Program-made: the position numbers and the translations under genes
Shown here: positions 43,598 through 51,231 of the stretch, piece by piece
How positions within the stretch are numbered: the stretch's first letter is position 1
Layout: the number at the start of each line of letters is the position of its first letter
Notes under the pieces: generated by a model
The model's database searches: none
The model's input: the letters and a program-made list of their open reading frames with translations, nothing else
Told to the model about the DNA's origin: nothing
Assembly: GCA_910577665.1 (NCBI GenBank)
Contig: CAJTOJ010000014.1
Location: forward strand, 22,389 to 86,388
Source of the DNA: an uncultured Acetatifactor sp.
GTDB lineage: Bacteria; Bacillota; Clostridia; Lachnospirales; Lachnospiraceae
DNA: 64,000 nt
Direction of reading: 5' to 3'

Positions 43598-44441
43598 GCC
43601 GGGGAATCCCGAACTGGCTGGCAAACATATCACATTTGCACAGGAACAGATAATACACATTCTTCCCGCACAGCCGCAGGGTTTCATAGTTGGCCTGCCC
43701 CTTGGAAAGAATAATGTCCGCGGAATCAAATGCCGCTGCTGCCTCCTCGGACAGGGCAGGTTCCCAGGTGCCAGCGATACGGTTGCCATTGCCTATCACC
43801 TGCACCAGTCTGGTGAGTCCCACCTGGACGGCGTCCTCTATGGTGGCATCGTTCAGCACAGGCCCGCCCTTGACAAGCACCGTTACTTCCAACTGGGGGT
43901 AAAGCAGCAGGATAGTCTGGATCAGCAGCTTGTCCATGACGATCTCACCACAGTTATCTGTGAGGAACACCAACCTGGCAGCTGTGGACAGATCCTCCCG
44001 GAGGGCTGCACAGGCTACTTCGGAGAAGGTGATGTAATCAGCTTCATTGAGAAGCTGGGACAGGCGCTCTTCCTCCACGGTCTTCATGGCACCGAAGTCG
44101 ATATAGTTGCCGGCAGCTGCATATTGCAGGGCCGAAAGCAGAGGATCCGGTGCATCTGCGATCTTCTGGGAGATATTCTTCTCATAGCCCAGCATGACTT
44201 GATTAAAATACTGTTTCACATCTGCATACTCATCTGTCAAGCCGAACATTTCCTGGCGTACATCATTAATTCTTTTTACGATTACGGGGGAGGCATCTGT
44301 CACAGGAGCCTCCAGCAACAGGCGGAGAACCCGCCGCATATAGGTCAGTTTTTCTTCTTCGGTAGCATATTCAGGATATTTCTCCAGGTATCGGCCCGCC
44401 AGGCAGGGCAGGCATTCGGGGCGTAGTCGCTCAATTTGCAT
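43536..44441 (-). CDS. DUF89/ARMT1-like damage-control phosphatase
   Basis: A 301-residue protein. It has an N-terminal CLPC pair (Cys10, Cys13), a central metal site FLTDNCGEIVMDKLL, the KGGPVLNDAT loop, and SKGQANYETL with the LFLCKCD block near the C-terminus. These are the DUF89 subfamily I signatures. Members are Mn/Co-dependent phosphatases that clear harmful phosphometabolites such as sugar phosphates, which would suit a sugar-degrading neighbourhood. The C-terminal end overlaps the maturase gene on the other strand by 62 bp. Confidence 0.87.
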   Translation of the reverse strand: MQIERLRPECLPCLAGRYLEKYPEYATEEEKLTYMRRVLRLLLEAPVTDASPVIVKRINDVRQEMFGLTDEYADVKQYFNQVMLGYEKNISQKIADAPDPLLSALQYAAAGNYIDFGAMKTVEEERLSQLLNEADYITFSEVACAALREDLSTAARLVFLTDNCGEIVMDKLLIQTILLLYPQLEVTVLVKGGPVLNDATIEDAVQVGLTRLVQVIGNGNRIAGTWEPALSEEAAAAFDSADIILSKGQANYETLRLCGKNVYYLFLCKCDMFASQFGIPRLTAVLIREKMLAAHTPLQSS

Positions 44442-44857
44442 GGGAATCTCCTCCTCCTTGGGGGATTTGGCCTTCCGGAAATTGCCCTGGAAGGATGTCT
44501 GGGATTACTGGTCTGCAAAACCGATAGTAACAGTATACCTGTTTTAAAAGCCTGCTACAAGCCCTAATTGAAAGAATATTCATGAAATTTCACATATTCG
44601 GCTGACAAAAGAAAGGACAGCATACAATCCAGGGTAAATGGAATCAATTGTCTGGAAGATGTGGAAGGAACAGGGGAAATCCTAAGGCTATTTGAAAATG
44701 GGTTCCATAAAAATTTCCCATTACAAAATCAGAACAAATGAGTGTGGCTTATACCAGTATTTACCAATATATAAGGTGGAATGTTCCATAAAAACATGGT
44801 ACACTGGACGAAACGCCATATTGAATAGGAACCGCTGGTCCAGAGGAGGTTTAGGCT
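44442..44857. other. Intergenic gap between DUF89 and tatD genes
   Basis: No gene recognised in 416 bp of AT-rich sequence. The word GTTCCATAAAAA occurs at about 44702 and again near 44783, and a TACACT -10-like element with a loose -35 lies about 60 bp before tatD. Nothing else stands out. Confidence 0.4.
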
Positions 44858-45703
44858 ATGATAAGAATATTCGACACCCATGCCCATTACGATGATGAGG
44901 CATTTGATGAGGACAGGGAAGAATTGTTGCAAGGATTGCCGGGGCAGGGGATTGCCAGAGTGGTGAATGTGGGATCCAGCCTGGATTCCTGTAGAAGAAC
45001 CATAGACTTGATGGAGGCATATGACTTTATCTATGGTGCTGTCGGGATCCATCCCAGTGAGACAGCACAGCTGGAAGTCCGGGAAAAGCAGGATTTTCCG
45101 CAGGAATCCGGGGTATTTCCGGAACCCCTTACCAATGGGGCAACACAGGATCCCCTGGAGTGGCTGGAGCAGCAGTGCCACCACCCCAAATGTGTGGCTG
45201 TGGGGGAGATCGGTCTGGACTATTATTGGGACAAGCCTGCACGGGAGATCCAGAAAAAGTGGTTTCTTTGGCAACTGCATCTGGCCAGAAGACTTGACCT
45301 GCCGGTGATCATCCATTCCAGAGAGGCGGCGCAGGACACCCTGGACATCCTGCAGGCAGAAAAAGCCAGCGACATAGGCGGTGTGATCCATTGCTATTCC
45401 TACACAAAAGAGTCTGCCCGGACGTACCTGGACATGGGCTTTTTCTTCGGCATTGGCGGGGTGCTCACCTTTCAAAATGCAAGGAAGCTGAAGGAGGCAG
45501 TGGAATATATTCCCATGGACAGGATTGTGCTGGAGACGGACTGCCCATACCTGGCACCTGTGCCATACCGGGGAAAGCGCAACAGCTCCCTGAACCTGCC
45601 TTATGTGGTACAGGCTATGGCGCAGGTCAAGGGAATCCCGGAGGATGAGGTCATGAAGGCGGCCTGGGACAATGGGCTGCGGCTATATCGGATGAAAAGG
45701 TAG
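44858..45703 (+). CDS. tatD: TatD-family metal-dependent DNase
   Basis: A 281-residue protein. The metal-binding start is FDTHAHYDD, followed by GIHPSE, AVGEIGLDYYW, VIIHSREA, IHCYS and the final LETDCPYLAP, i.e. all TatD hallmarks in order. TatD proteins are 3'-5' DNases or deoxyribonuclease-like amidohydrolases involved in DNA repair or fragmentation. Between GIHPSE and GEIGLDY there is an extra segment of about 20 residues (KQDFPQESGVFPEPLTNG) that the family usually lacks. An AGGAGG site precedes the ATG. It is codirectional with the GH42 gene 100 bp downstream. Confidence 0.92.
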   Translation: MIRIFDTHAHYDDEAFDEDREELLQGLPGQGIARVVNVGSSLDSCRRTIDLMEAYDFIYGAVGIHPSETAQLEVREKQDFPQESGVFPEPLTNGATQDPLEWLEQQCHHPKCVAVGEIGLDYYWDKPAREIQKKWFLWQLHLARRLDLPVIIHSREAAQDTLDILQAEKASDIGGVIHCYSYTKESARTYLDMGFFFGIGGVLTFQNARKLKEAVEYIPMDRIVLETDCPYLAPVPYRGKRNSSLNLPYVVQAMAQVKGIPEDEVMKAAWDNGLRLYRMKR

Positions 45704-45803
45704 GCGGATAGTCAACCGGCAGCAAGAGCCAGATGCCGGCTTCGCAGCCACTTGGCTCATTGCCCGCGGAAATCAGATAATAAGAGAAGGCAGAGGATAG
45801 AAT

Positions 45804-48026
45804 ATGGAAAACAGAAGTCTGATAAACGGAAAAAAGATTCAACTTGGCGTCTGCTATTACCCGGAACACTGGGACAGCAGACTGTGGGCGCAGGACCTGG
45901 ACCGAATGCTGGAAGCAGGGCTTGGCACTGTCCGCATTGGGGAGTTTGCATGGAATCTGATTGAACCTGCGGAAGGGGTGTACACCTATAGCTTTTTTGA
46001 CAATTTCCTGGATCTGGCCCTGGAAAAGGGTATGCAGGTGATCTTCTGCACCCCCACAGCCACACCTCCGGCCTGGCTCACAGAAAAATATCCAGAGGTG
46101 CTGAACGCAGACAGGGAAGGGAACCTGTACCAACATGGTGCCAGACGCCATTATAATTATAACTCCCTGGTGTATCGGAAATCCTGTAGGAACATTGTGG
46201 AGAAATCCGCTTCCCATTACGGAAAACATCCTGCCATTGTAGGTTGGCAGCTTGACAATGAGTTCAACTGTGAGAACGACCAGTTCTATTCCCGGAGTGA
46301 CGATGCGGCATTTTGCCGGTTCCTGCGGGAAAAATATGAGAGTCTGGATGCTTTGAACCAGGCCTGGGGAACGGTGTTCTGGAACCAGACATATACAGCC
46401 TGGGAGGAAGTCCATGTGCCCGCAAAGACCAACACAGGTACCGTGAATCCCCATAGACTTCTGGACTATTACCGTTTTATCTCTGATAGTGTGTGCAGTT
46501 TTGCCAGGGAACAAGCTGATATCATACGAAAATACAGTAAACCAGGGGATTTTATTACCACCAATGGCATGTTTGCCAATATCGACTATCAGCGCATGAA
46601 GAGGGAGAGTCTGGATGTGCTGATGTATGACTCCTACCCTAATTTTGCATATTGCCTGGATGATTACCAGACCCGGGATCTGATGAAGGACAGGAACTGG
46701 AGCCGGAGTCTGGCAGAGGTGCGGGCCGTATCCCCCCTTTTTGGCATTATGGAGCAACAGAGCGGTGCCAATGGCTGGACAGACCGCATGGAAGCCCCCA
46801 CACCCAGGCCAGGACAAATCCTGCTCTGGACCATGCAGAGCATTGCCCATGGCGCGGACTATGTGAGCTACTTCCGCTGGCGTACCTGTACTTTCGGCAC
46901 AGAGATCTACTGGCATGGCATTTTGGACTACTCCGGCCGGGACAACCGCAGGCTGCGGGAGGTGCAGGAGGTGTCCGGGAAAGTACAGTCCATACAGGAG
47001 GTGGCAGGCGCTGCTTATGAGGCAAAGGTGGGGATCCTGAAGGATTATGATAACATCTGGGATGCCAGGCAGGACCGGTGGCATAGCCGTGTGGAAAACA
47101 CCAGTCAGCAGGCGCTGTTCACTGCCATGCAGCAGGCTCATGTGCCCTTTGACTATGTGTATCTGGATGGCCTCATTGGTATGGATGACATAGGCTGTAT
47201 AGACGGATGTGGGTCGGCCAATGCTGCGCTGGAGAGACTGAAGCAGTACCAGGTGCTCTTCTATCCCCATGCCAGCATCCTGACAAGGGAGCGCATGGCG
47301 CTGCTGGAACAGTATGTGGCGGCAGGTGGGTGCCTGGTCATGGGATGCCGTACCGGGTATAAGGACATTCATGGAAAATGTGTCATGGACCACCTGCCGG
47401 GGCTGGCGGCCAGGGTGACTGGCACCGATATCCCCGAGTATTCCTTCGCGGCGCCGGATGAGGGGAAGATTATGGCAGACTGGGACGGTACATTGATGGA
47501 AGTAGCGGTGTTCCATGACCTGCTGGCTCCTCTGGAAAGATCCGGAGCAGGAGAGGCTGCTGTGGCGACAGAACCTGGGAGGGAAGAACCATACCATGGT
47601 GCGGCCCGGGAACCTGGAGCAGGGGATTCGCTTCCGGATCAGTCTGGCCAGGAAAGCAGCCAGGGCGCCAGGGTACTGGCCCGATATACATCCAGCTACT
47701 ATGCGGGAACCCCTGCCTTGATCTGTAACTTTTTTGGGAGAGGACGGGCATACTATTTTGGGGGTGCATTTGCTTTGGATACGGTGCACGCTTTCCTGGA
47801 AAAGCTGGGTGTGGCAGAGCCTTACAGGAACATCATCACCCTGCCGGAGTGCTGCGAACTGGCCCTGCGCTCCAAAGGGAACAGGAAATACTTTTTTGTG
47901 CTCAATTATGGGTCAAAACCTGTGGAGATCCATGTGAAAGAAGAACTGTATGATCTGTGGACAGGAGAGAATGTAAAAGGAAAGCTGACCCTGGAAGGAT
48001 ATGGGGTGAAGGTTTTTCGGAAATAG
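45804..48026 (+). CDS. Beta-galactosidase, glycoside hydrolase family 42
   Basis: A 740-residue enzyme. The N-terminal signature is LGVCYYPEHWDSRLW. Catalytic residues are acid/base Glu153 in WQLDNEFNCEN and nucleophile Glu317 in FGIMEQQSG. Domain B (trimerisation) and the C-terminal beta-sandwich follow. A poorly conserved stretch of about 45 residues rich in Gly, Glu, Pro and Ala near 580-625 interrupts the trimerisation domain and appears inserted. It removes terminal beta-galactose from galacto-oligosaccharides or mucin and milk glycans. No signal peptide. It is probably cotranscribed with tatD only by read-through. Confidence 0.94.
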   Translation: MENRSLINGKKIQLGVCYYPEHWDSRLWAQDLDRMLEAGLGTVRIGEFAWNLIEPAEGVYTYSFFDNFLDLALEKGMQVIFCTPTATPPAWLTEKYPEVLNADREGNLYQHGARRHYNYNSLVYRKSCRNIVEKSASHYGKHPAIVGWQLDNEFNCENDQFYSRSDDAAFCRFLREKYESLDALNQAWGTVFWNQTYTAWEEVHVPAKTNTGTVNPHRLLDYYRFISDSVCSFAREQADIIRKYSKPGDFITTNGMFANIDYQRMKRESLDVLMYDSYPNFAYCLDDYQTRDLMKDRNWSRSLAEVRAVSPLFGIMEQQSGANGWTDRMEAPTPRPGQILLWTMQSIAHGADYVSYFRWRTCTFGTEIYWHGILDYSGRDNRRLREVQEVSGKVQSIQEVAGAAYEAKVGILKDYDNIWDARQDRWHSRVENTSQQALFTAMQQAHVPFDYVYLDGLIGMDDIGCIDGCGSANAALERLKQYQVLFYPHASILTRERMALLEQYVAAGGCLVMGCRTGYKDIHGKCVMDHLPGLAARVTGTDIPEYSFAAPDEGKIMADWDGTLMEVAVFHDLLAPLERSGAGEAAVATEPGREEPYHGAAREPGAGDSLPDQSGQESSQGARVLARYTSSYYAGTPALICNFFGRGRAYYFGGAFALDTVHAFLEKLGVAEPYRNIITLPECCELALRSKGNRKYFFVLNYGSKPVEIHVKEELYDLWTGENVKGKLTLEGYGVKVFRK

Positions 48027-48153
48027 CGCATGTTCCATGGAATTCTTCCCCTGCACCTTTTTTGCTGTCTGTGGTGACATTCTGGCAATTTTCTAAATGT
48101 AAATAAAATGAAAACGACATAAGTGTTTTTCCCTTTTTTCCCGTACTATATAT

Positions 48154-48223
48154 GACTGGCCAGTCTACAGCCCGTCCCATGTACCCGGCCTCGCCTGATA
48201 ATGGCGGTGACCGGGTGCATGGG
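48154..48223. promoter_or_regulatory. Palindrome and GC-rich hairpin before the ECF sigma gene
   Basis: GACTGGCCAGTC (48154-48165) is a perfect palindrome. It is followed by a long imperfect stem, CCCATG (48176-48181) with CATGGG (48218-48223), enclosing CCCGG/CCGGG and CGCC/GGCG. The pair lies between the GH42 stop and the sigma-factor start and could be a terminator for GH42 or control of the sigma gene. Confidence 0.45.
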
Positions 48224-48261
48224 TCTGGGTGGTATACATTTTTCCGAAGGAGGTGATCTGG

Positions 48262-48798
48262 TTGGGTGATGCAGGAATCATCCAGGCAATCAGAAAACGT
48301 GATGAAATAACCATCGGCGAGGTTATTACGAAATATTCCAGGCTGCTGTGGTCTGTGGCAGGTGCGGTGCTGGACAATGTGGGCTCTGTCCAGGATGTGG
48401 AGGAATGTGTGGCAGATACCTTTATCTATCTGTGGGAACATCCAGACAAGTACGATCCAAAGAAGGGCAGGCTGAAGACATGGTTGTCCATTGTTGCCAG
48501 AACCCAGGCACTGAACAGGTACCGTGAGATTGCCAGGAGGAACACGGTACACCTGGAGGACACAGATCTGGCCGACCAGCTTGGCATCGGAGATGATTTT
48601 CTGGAAGAGGAAACCTGGCAGGCCCTGGCAGCCGCAGTGAATGCTCTGGGGGAACCAGACCGGGAAATCCTGGTCCGCCGTTACTACTATGACCAGAAAC
48701 CCAGGGAAATTGCCGTTGCTCTCCATATGAGTGCAAAGCAGGTGGACAATCGTCTGTACCAGACGAAGCGGAGATTGCGGCAGATGCTCTCCGCGTAG
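48262..48798 (+). CDS. ECF-type RNA polymerase sigma factor
   Basis: A 178-residue protein starting at TTG 48262. The choice rests on a near-consensus ribosome site, AAGGAGGTGAT, at 48247-48257; an in-frame GTG at 48229 lacks one. Region 2 covers about 20-85 (LLWSVAGAVLDN, VEECVADTFIYLWEHPDKY, LKTWLSIVARTQALNRYR), and region 4 covers about 115-175 (ALGEPDREILVRRYYYDQKPREIAVALHMSAKQVDNRLYQTKRRLRQML). It directs polymerase to a small stress regulon. The next gene, 88 bp on, encodes a single-pass membrane protein that probably restrains it. Confidence 0.9.
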   Translation: MGDAGIIQAIRKRDEITIGEVITKYSRLLWSVAGAVLDNVGSVQDVEECVADTFIYLWEHPDKYDPKKGRLKTWLSIVARTQALNRYREIARRNTVHLEDTDLADQLGIGDDFLEEETWQALAAAVNALGEPDREILVRRYYYDQKPREIAVALHMSAKQVDNRLYQTKRRLRQMLSA

Positions 48799-48886
48799 GG
48801 ATGTGGGGAGAAAACTTTGTGCAATATGGCAGAATCCCGGTTCTGGCTTGTCCGGATTATCGGATCAAAATGGAGAGGAGGTTTTT

Positions 48887-50182
48887 ATGGAGTCTTTCAA
48901 CAAAAAAAACTTGCAGAATATAAAGGACATTTTCCAGGAAAAAACAGGTGTGGACCCAGACACAGGATCTTGCCGCCGTTCCCGTCCGGTAAGGCTGGCA
49001 GTCGTTATGGTGGCCATGGTTGTATGCTGTCTTGGGATGACGGCATTTGCCCATAGCCGGTTCTCTTCCCTGGCAGGGGATGATCTGTCCATTTCTGCAG
49101 ATTACCAGGGAAAGGGCATTGTATGGATCCAGGTGGAGAACAGGTCTGACAAGGAGCTTGTTTTCCAGCCCCGGCTCAAGCTGATGAACTGGTCTACAGG
49201 CCAGGAGATCCAGCCCCTGTCCCAGGATATCCCGTTTACAGGAACCACATTTGAGGCCGGAGCCGATGGCATCATGACAGTTGATCTCTCAAAAGCGTAT
49301 GATATGGATATGCTGGAACAGCCGTTGGCAGATGGGTACTATTATTTGGTGCTGACCAACAATCACTTTTCTTTTGGACAGGACTGGATGTGCTCGGTTG
49401 ATTTTGCGGGAGCTGTTACAGAACAGGCTACAGGACAGGATCCAGGGCCAGCAGGTACTATGACTGACACAGAACGGGAAGAGGTTGTACCTATTGCCCC
49501 TGAAACGGCAGATCCCGGACTGGTGGCAGAGATCACAGAGGAACTAAGGCCCTATTTTGAAACATATACATTGGATCCGGCAGAGAGGAACCGGTTGGCC
49601 GCAGAATATATCATGCTGTGCCAGGAACTGCTGGGACAGGTGGAAGGAACCATCATTCCCCCGGTAAGCCCCATGGAACTGACCTTGAAGGAACCAGAAG
49701 AAAAGGTCATGTTTGACACTTCTGTGCCATTAGATATGCAGCTACAGCTTACGGGCCTGCACCGCCGTATAACAGACGGTTATGACAAGATCATAGGGGC
49801 TTCTGATATGGAGGAGGCAATGGTACTAAGTGCCTACATTCCCCAGAAAAAGGGCGATGTGGATGGTGGCGTGGATATTCCGCTGCTGTATATTTTCATC
49901 TATGAGACGGAAAGCATCCAGAAGGCCCAGGGCAGCCAGGGATATGTCTTTATCCGGGGCAGGCTTATGACCCTTGAGCAGATGGAATCCTTTAAGATCT
50001 ATGAGGACGGACAGTATACCTGTTATGAGGTAAGCCCGTTGTTCTATACGGATCTGCGTCAGTACGTGGAGAGCATGGTCAGCCAGAGAAGTGATGTCTA
50101 TTTTGATGAACAGGTCTGGGAACGGGTGCAGAATATTTACGACTATTACAGGGAGAATCTTGGGAAATTACTAAATTACTAG
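48887..50182 (+). CDS. Putative membrane anti-sigma partner / uncharacterised protein
   Basis: A 431-residue protein; ATG 48887 with GAGAGGAGG upstream. A short basic cytoplasmic N-terminus of about 33 residues precedes one membrane helix (VRLAVVMVAMVVCCLGMTAF, about 35-54). A long extracellular part follows: a beta-rich domain (ISADYQGKGIVWIQVENRSD to about 165), a linker rich in Thr/Glu, and an alpha/beta C-terminal domain ending DYYRENLGKLL. Its place directly after an ECF sigma gene is typical for an anti-sigma factor. The cytoplasmic part (FNKKNLQNIKDIFQEKTGV) is short for a classical ZAS domain and lacks its Cys/His motif, so the role is uncertain. Confidence 0.65.
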   Translation: MESFNKKNLQNIKDIFQEKTGVDPDTGSCRRSRPVRLAVVMVAMVVCCLGMTAFAHSRFSSLAGDDLSISADYQGKGIVWIQVENRSDKELVFQPRLKLMNWSTGQEIQPLSQDIPFTGTTFEAGADGIMTVDLSKAYDMDMLEQPLADGYYYLVLTNNHFSFGQDWMCSVDFAGAVTEQATGQDPGPAGTMTDTEREEVVPIAPETADPGLVAEITEELRPYFETYTLDPAERNRLAAEYIMLCQELLGQVEGTIIPPVSPMELTLKEPEEKVMFDTSVPLDMQLQLTGLHRRITDGYDKIIGASDMEEAMVLSAYIPQKKGDVDGGVDIPLLYIFIYETESIQKAQGSQGYVFIRGRLMTLEQMESFKIYEDGQYTCYEVSPLFYTDLRQYVESMVSQRSDVYFDEQVWERVQNIYDYYRENLGKLLNY

Positions 50183-50217
50183 GGCATGTTTGAAAAATGC
50201 TTTCTGGTAGCTGTGTG

Positions 50218-50246
50218 AAAAGCCAGACTGGCTGGTCTGGCTTTTT
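50218..50246 (+). terminator. Intrinsic terminator of the sigma operon
   Basis: AAAAGCCAGAC (50218-50228) pairs with GTCTGGCTTTT (50235-50245), and the stem runs into TTTTT. It lies 36 bp after the stop of the putative anti-sigma gene. Confidence 0.85.
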
Positions 50247-50313
50247 CGTATGGCACATGTAGTCTGCACCCGTGGAATGTACCTGGAAAGAAAAGTGTAT
50301 ATGTGAGATAACA

Positions 50314-50370
50314 CATCGAAAGTCAACATAAATTTATTGATAATCAATAAATTTATGTTGACTTTCGATG
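50314..50370. promoter_or_regulatory. Perfect 57-nt palindrome overlapping a promoter
   Basis: The arms 50314-50341 and 50343-50370 are fully complementary over 28 bp around a single central A (50342). Each end reads CATCGAAAGTCAACA towards the centre. The right arm contains TTGACT, the -35 element of the promoter at 50358-50386, so a protein bound here would block or guide polymerase. A run of T follows, so the RNA would also fold into a terminator-like hairpin. Confidence 0.75.
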
Positions 50371-50386
50371 TTTTTAGTGGTATAGT
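50358..50386 (+). promoter_or_regulatory. Promoter of the DUF2975-XRE-DUF4173 operon
   Basis: TTGACT (50358-50363) and TATAGT (50381-50386) are separated by 17 bp, 30 bp upstream of the start at 50417. The -35 lies inside the 57-nt palindrome. Confidence 0.7.
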
Positions 50387-50416
50387 GGCACTAACAGGAA
50401 AATGGGAGGTAACAAG

Positions 50417-50887
50417 ATGGACAGACGCAGCCGCGCAAAGAATACAAAGATATTGACCATGGGAACCAAGTATCTGCTGGATACCATGTTTTATGGGGGA
50501 ATTGCCGTGACAGCTTCCCTGCCCTTTGGCATCCGGAAGATCGGGGAGCTTCTGCCACAGCTGGTGACTCATTATGAGGAGACGGTGATCATTTACTTTG
50601 TACTGGGGGTGGCAGCTTTGAAGCTGATCTGGGAGCTGCGGAAGATTTTCCGAACTGTGCTGGAGGAGAACTGCTTTGTGCAGGAGAATGTGGTGAGCCT
50701 GGGGAAGATGGGGAACTGGAGTTTCTTCATCGCGCTGATGTCCATAGTGCGCAGCGTTGTGTATGCCACCATCGCCATGGGGGTGGTAATCCTGGTATTT
50801 GTGATCGCGGGACTGTTCAGCAAAGTGCTGGCATATGTGTTCCAGGAGGCAGTGCGGTACAAGGAGGAGAATGATTTGACGATCTGA
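50417..50887 (+). CDS. DUF2975 membrane protein
   Basis: A 156-residue protein with four hydrophobic helices (about 15-38, 52-75, 93-118, 122-145). It begins at ATG 50417 behind GGGAGG. The pattern of an IRKIFRTVLEENCFVQENV loop between helices 2 and 3 (interfacial, with a phi-xxNPF-like spacing) fits DUF2975, a family that nearly always precedes a small XRE regulator, as here (34 bp). The family's biochemical role is unknown; it may modulate the activity of the adjacent regulator at the membrane. Confidence 0.82.
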   Translation: MDRRSRAKNTKILTMGTKYLLDTMFYGGIAVTASLPFGIRKIGELLPQLVTHYEETVIIYFVLGVAALKLIWELRKIFRTVLEENCFVQENVVSLGKMGNWSFFIALMSIVRSVVYATIAMGVVILVFVIAGLFSKVLAYVFQEAVRYKEENDLTI

Positions 50888-50921
50888 GGCTGGAGAAACT
50901 TACCTGTGAAAGAGGAGTATT

Positions 50922-51185
50922 ATGGCGATTATAGTGAATCTGGATGTGATGATGGCAAAAAGGAAAATGAACCTTACGGAACTGGCGGGCCAGGTGGACC
51001 TTACCCTTGCGAATCTGTCCATATTGAAGAATAACAAGGCCAGGGCCATACGGTTTTCCACCCTGGAGGCGATCTGCAGGGCGCTGGACTGCCAGCCTGG
51101 GGATATTCTGGAATATGTGGAGGAGCAGGGAGAAGGGGAGTGGGATAGTGCTGGTAAGCACAGCAGTTACAGGGGAAAATGGTAA
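50922..51185 (+). CDS. Small XRE-family regulator (YozG-like)
   Basis: An 87-residue protein. Almost the whole chain is one Cro/CI helix-turn-helix: NLDVMMAKRKMNLTELAGQVDLTLANLSILKNNKARAIRFSTLEAICRALDCQPGDIL, the form found beside DUF2975 genes. The tail after residue 70 is Glu/Gly-rich. GAGGAG precedes the ATG. It likely binds the 57-nt palindrome upstream of the operon to regulate its own transcription; this is inference from arrangement. Confidence 0.88.
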   Translation: MAIIVNLDVMMAKRKMNLTELAGQVDLTLANLSILKNNKARAIRFSTLEAICRALDCQPGDILEYVEEQGEGEWDSAGKHSSYRGKW

Positions 51186-51231
51186 GAGGTGCCGGGATGA
51201 ATATCTCTCCAGGCATTAGGAAGGAGTTAAC

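Noticed and set aside
45651..47789. A 712-codon open frame on the minus strand
   Set aside because: It is antisense to tatD's end and the GH42 gene, with composition typical of a shadow frame and no family motif.
48176..48223. Riboswitch upstream of the ECF sigma gene
   Set aside because: The hairpin is GC-rich and long, but it has no conserved core of c-di-GMP, SAM, FMN, TPP or other known riboswitches.
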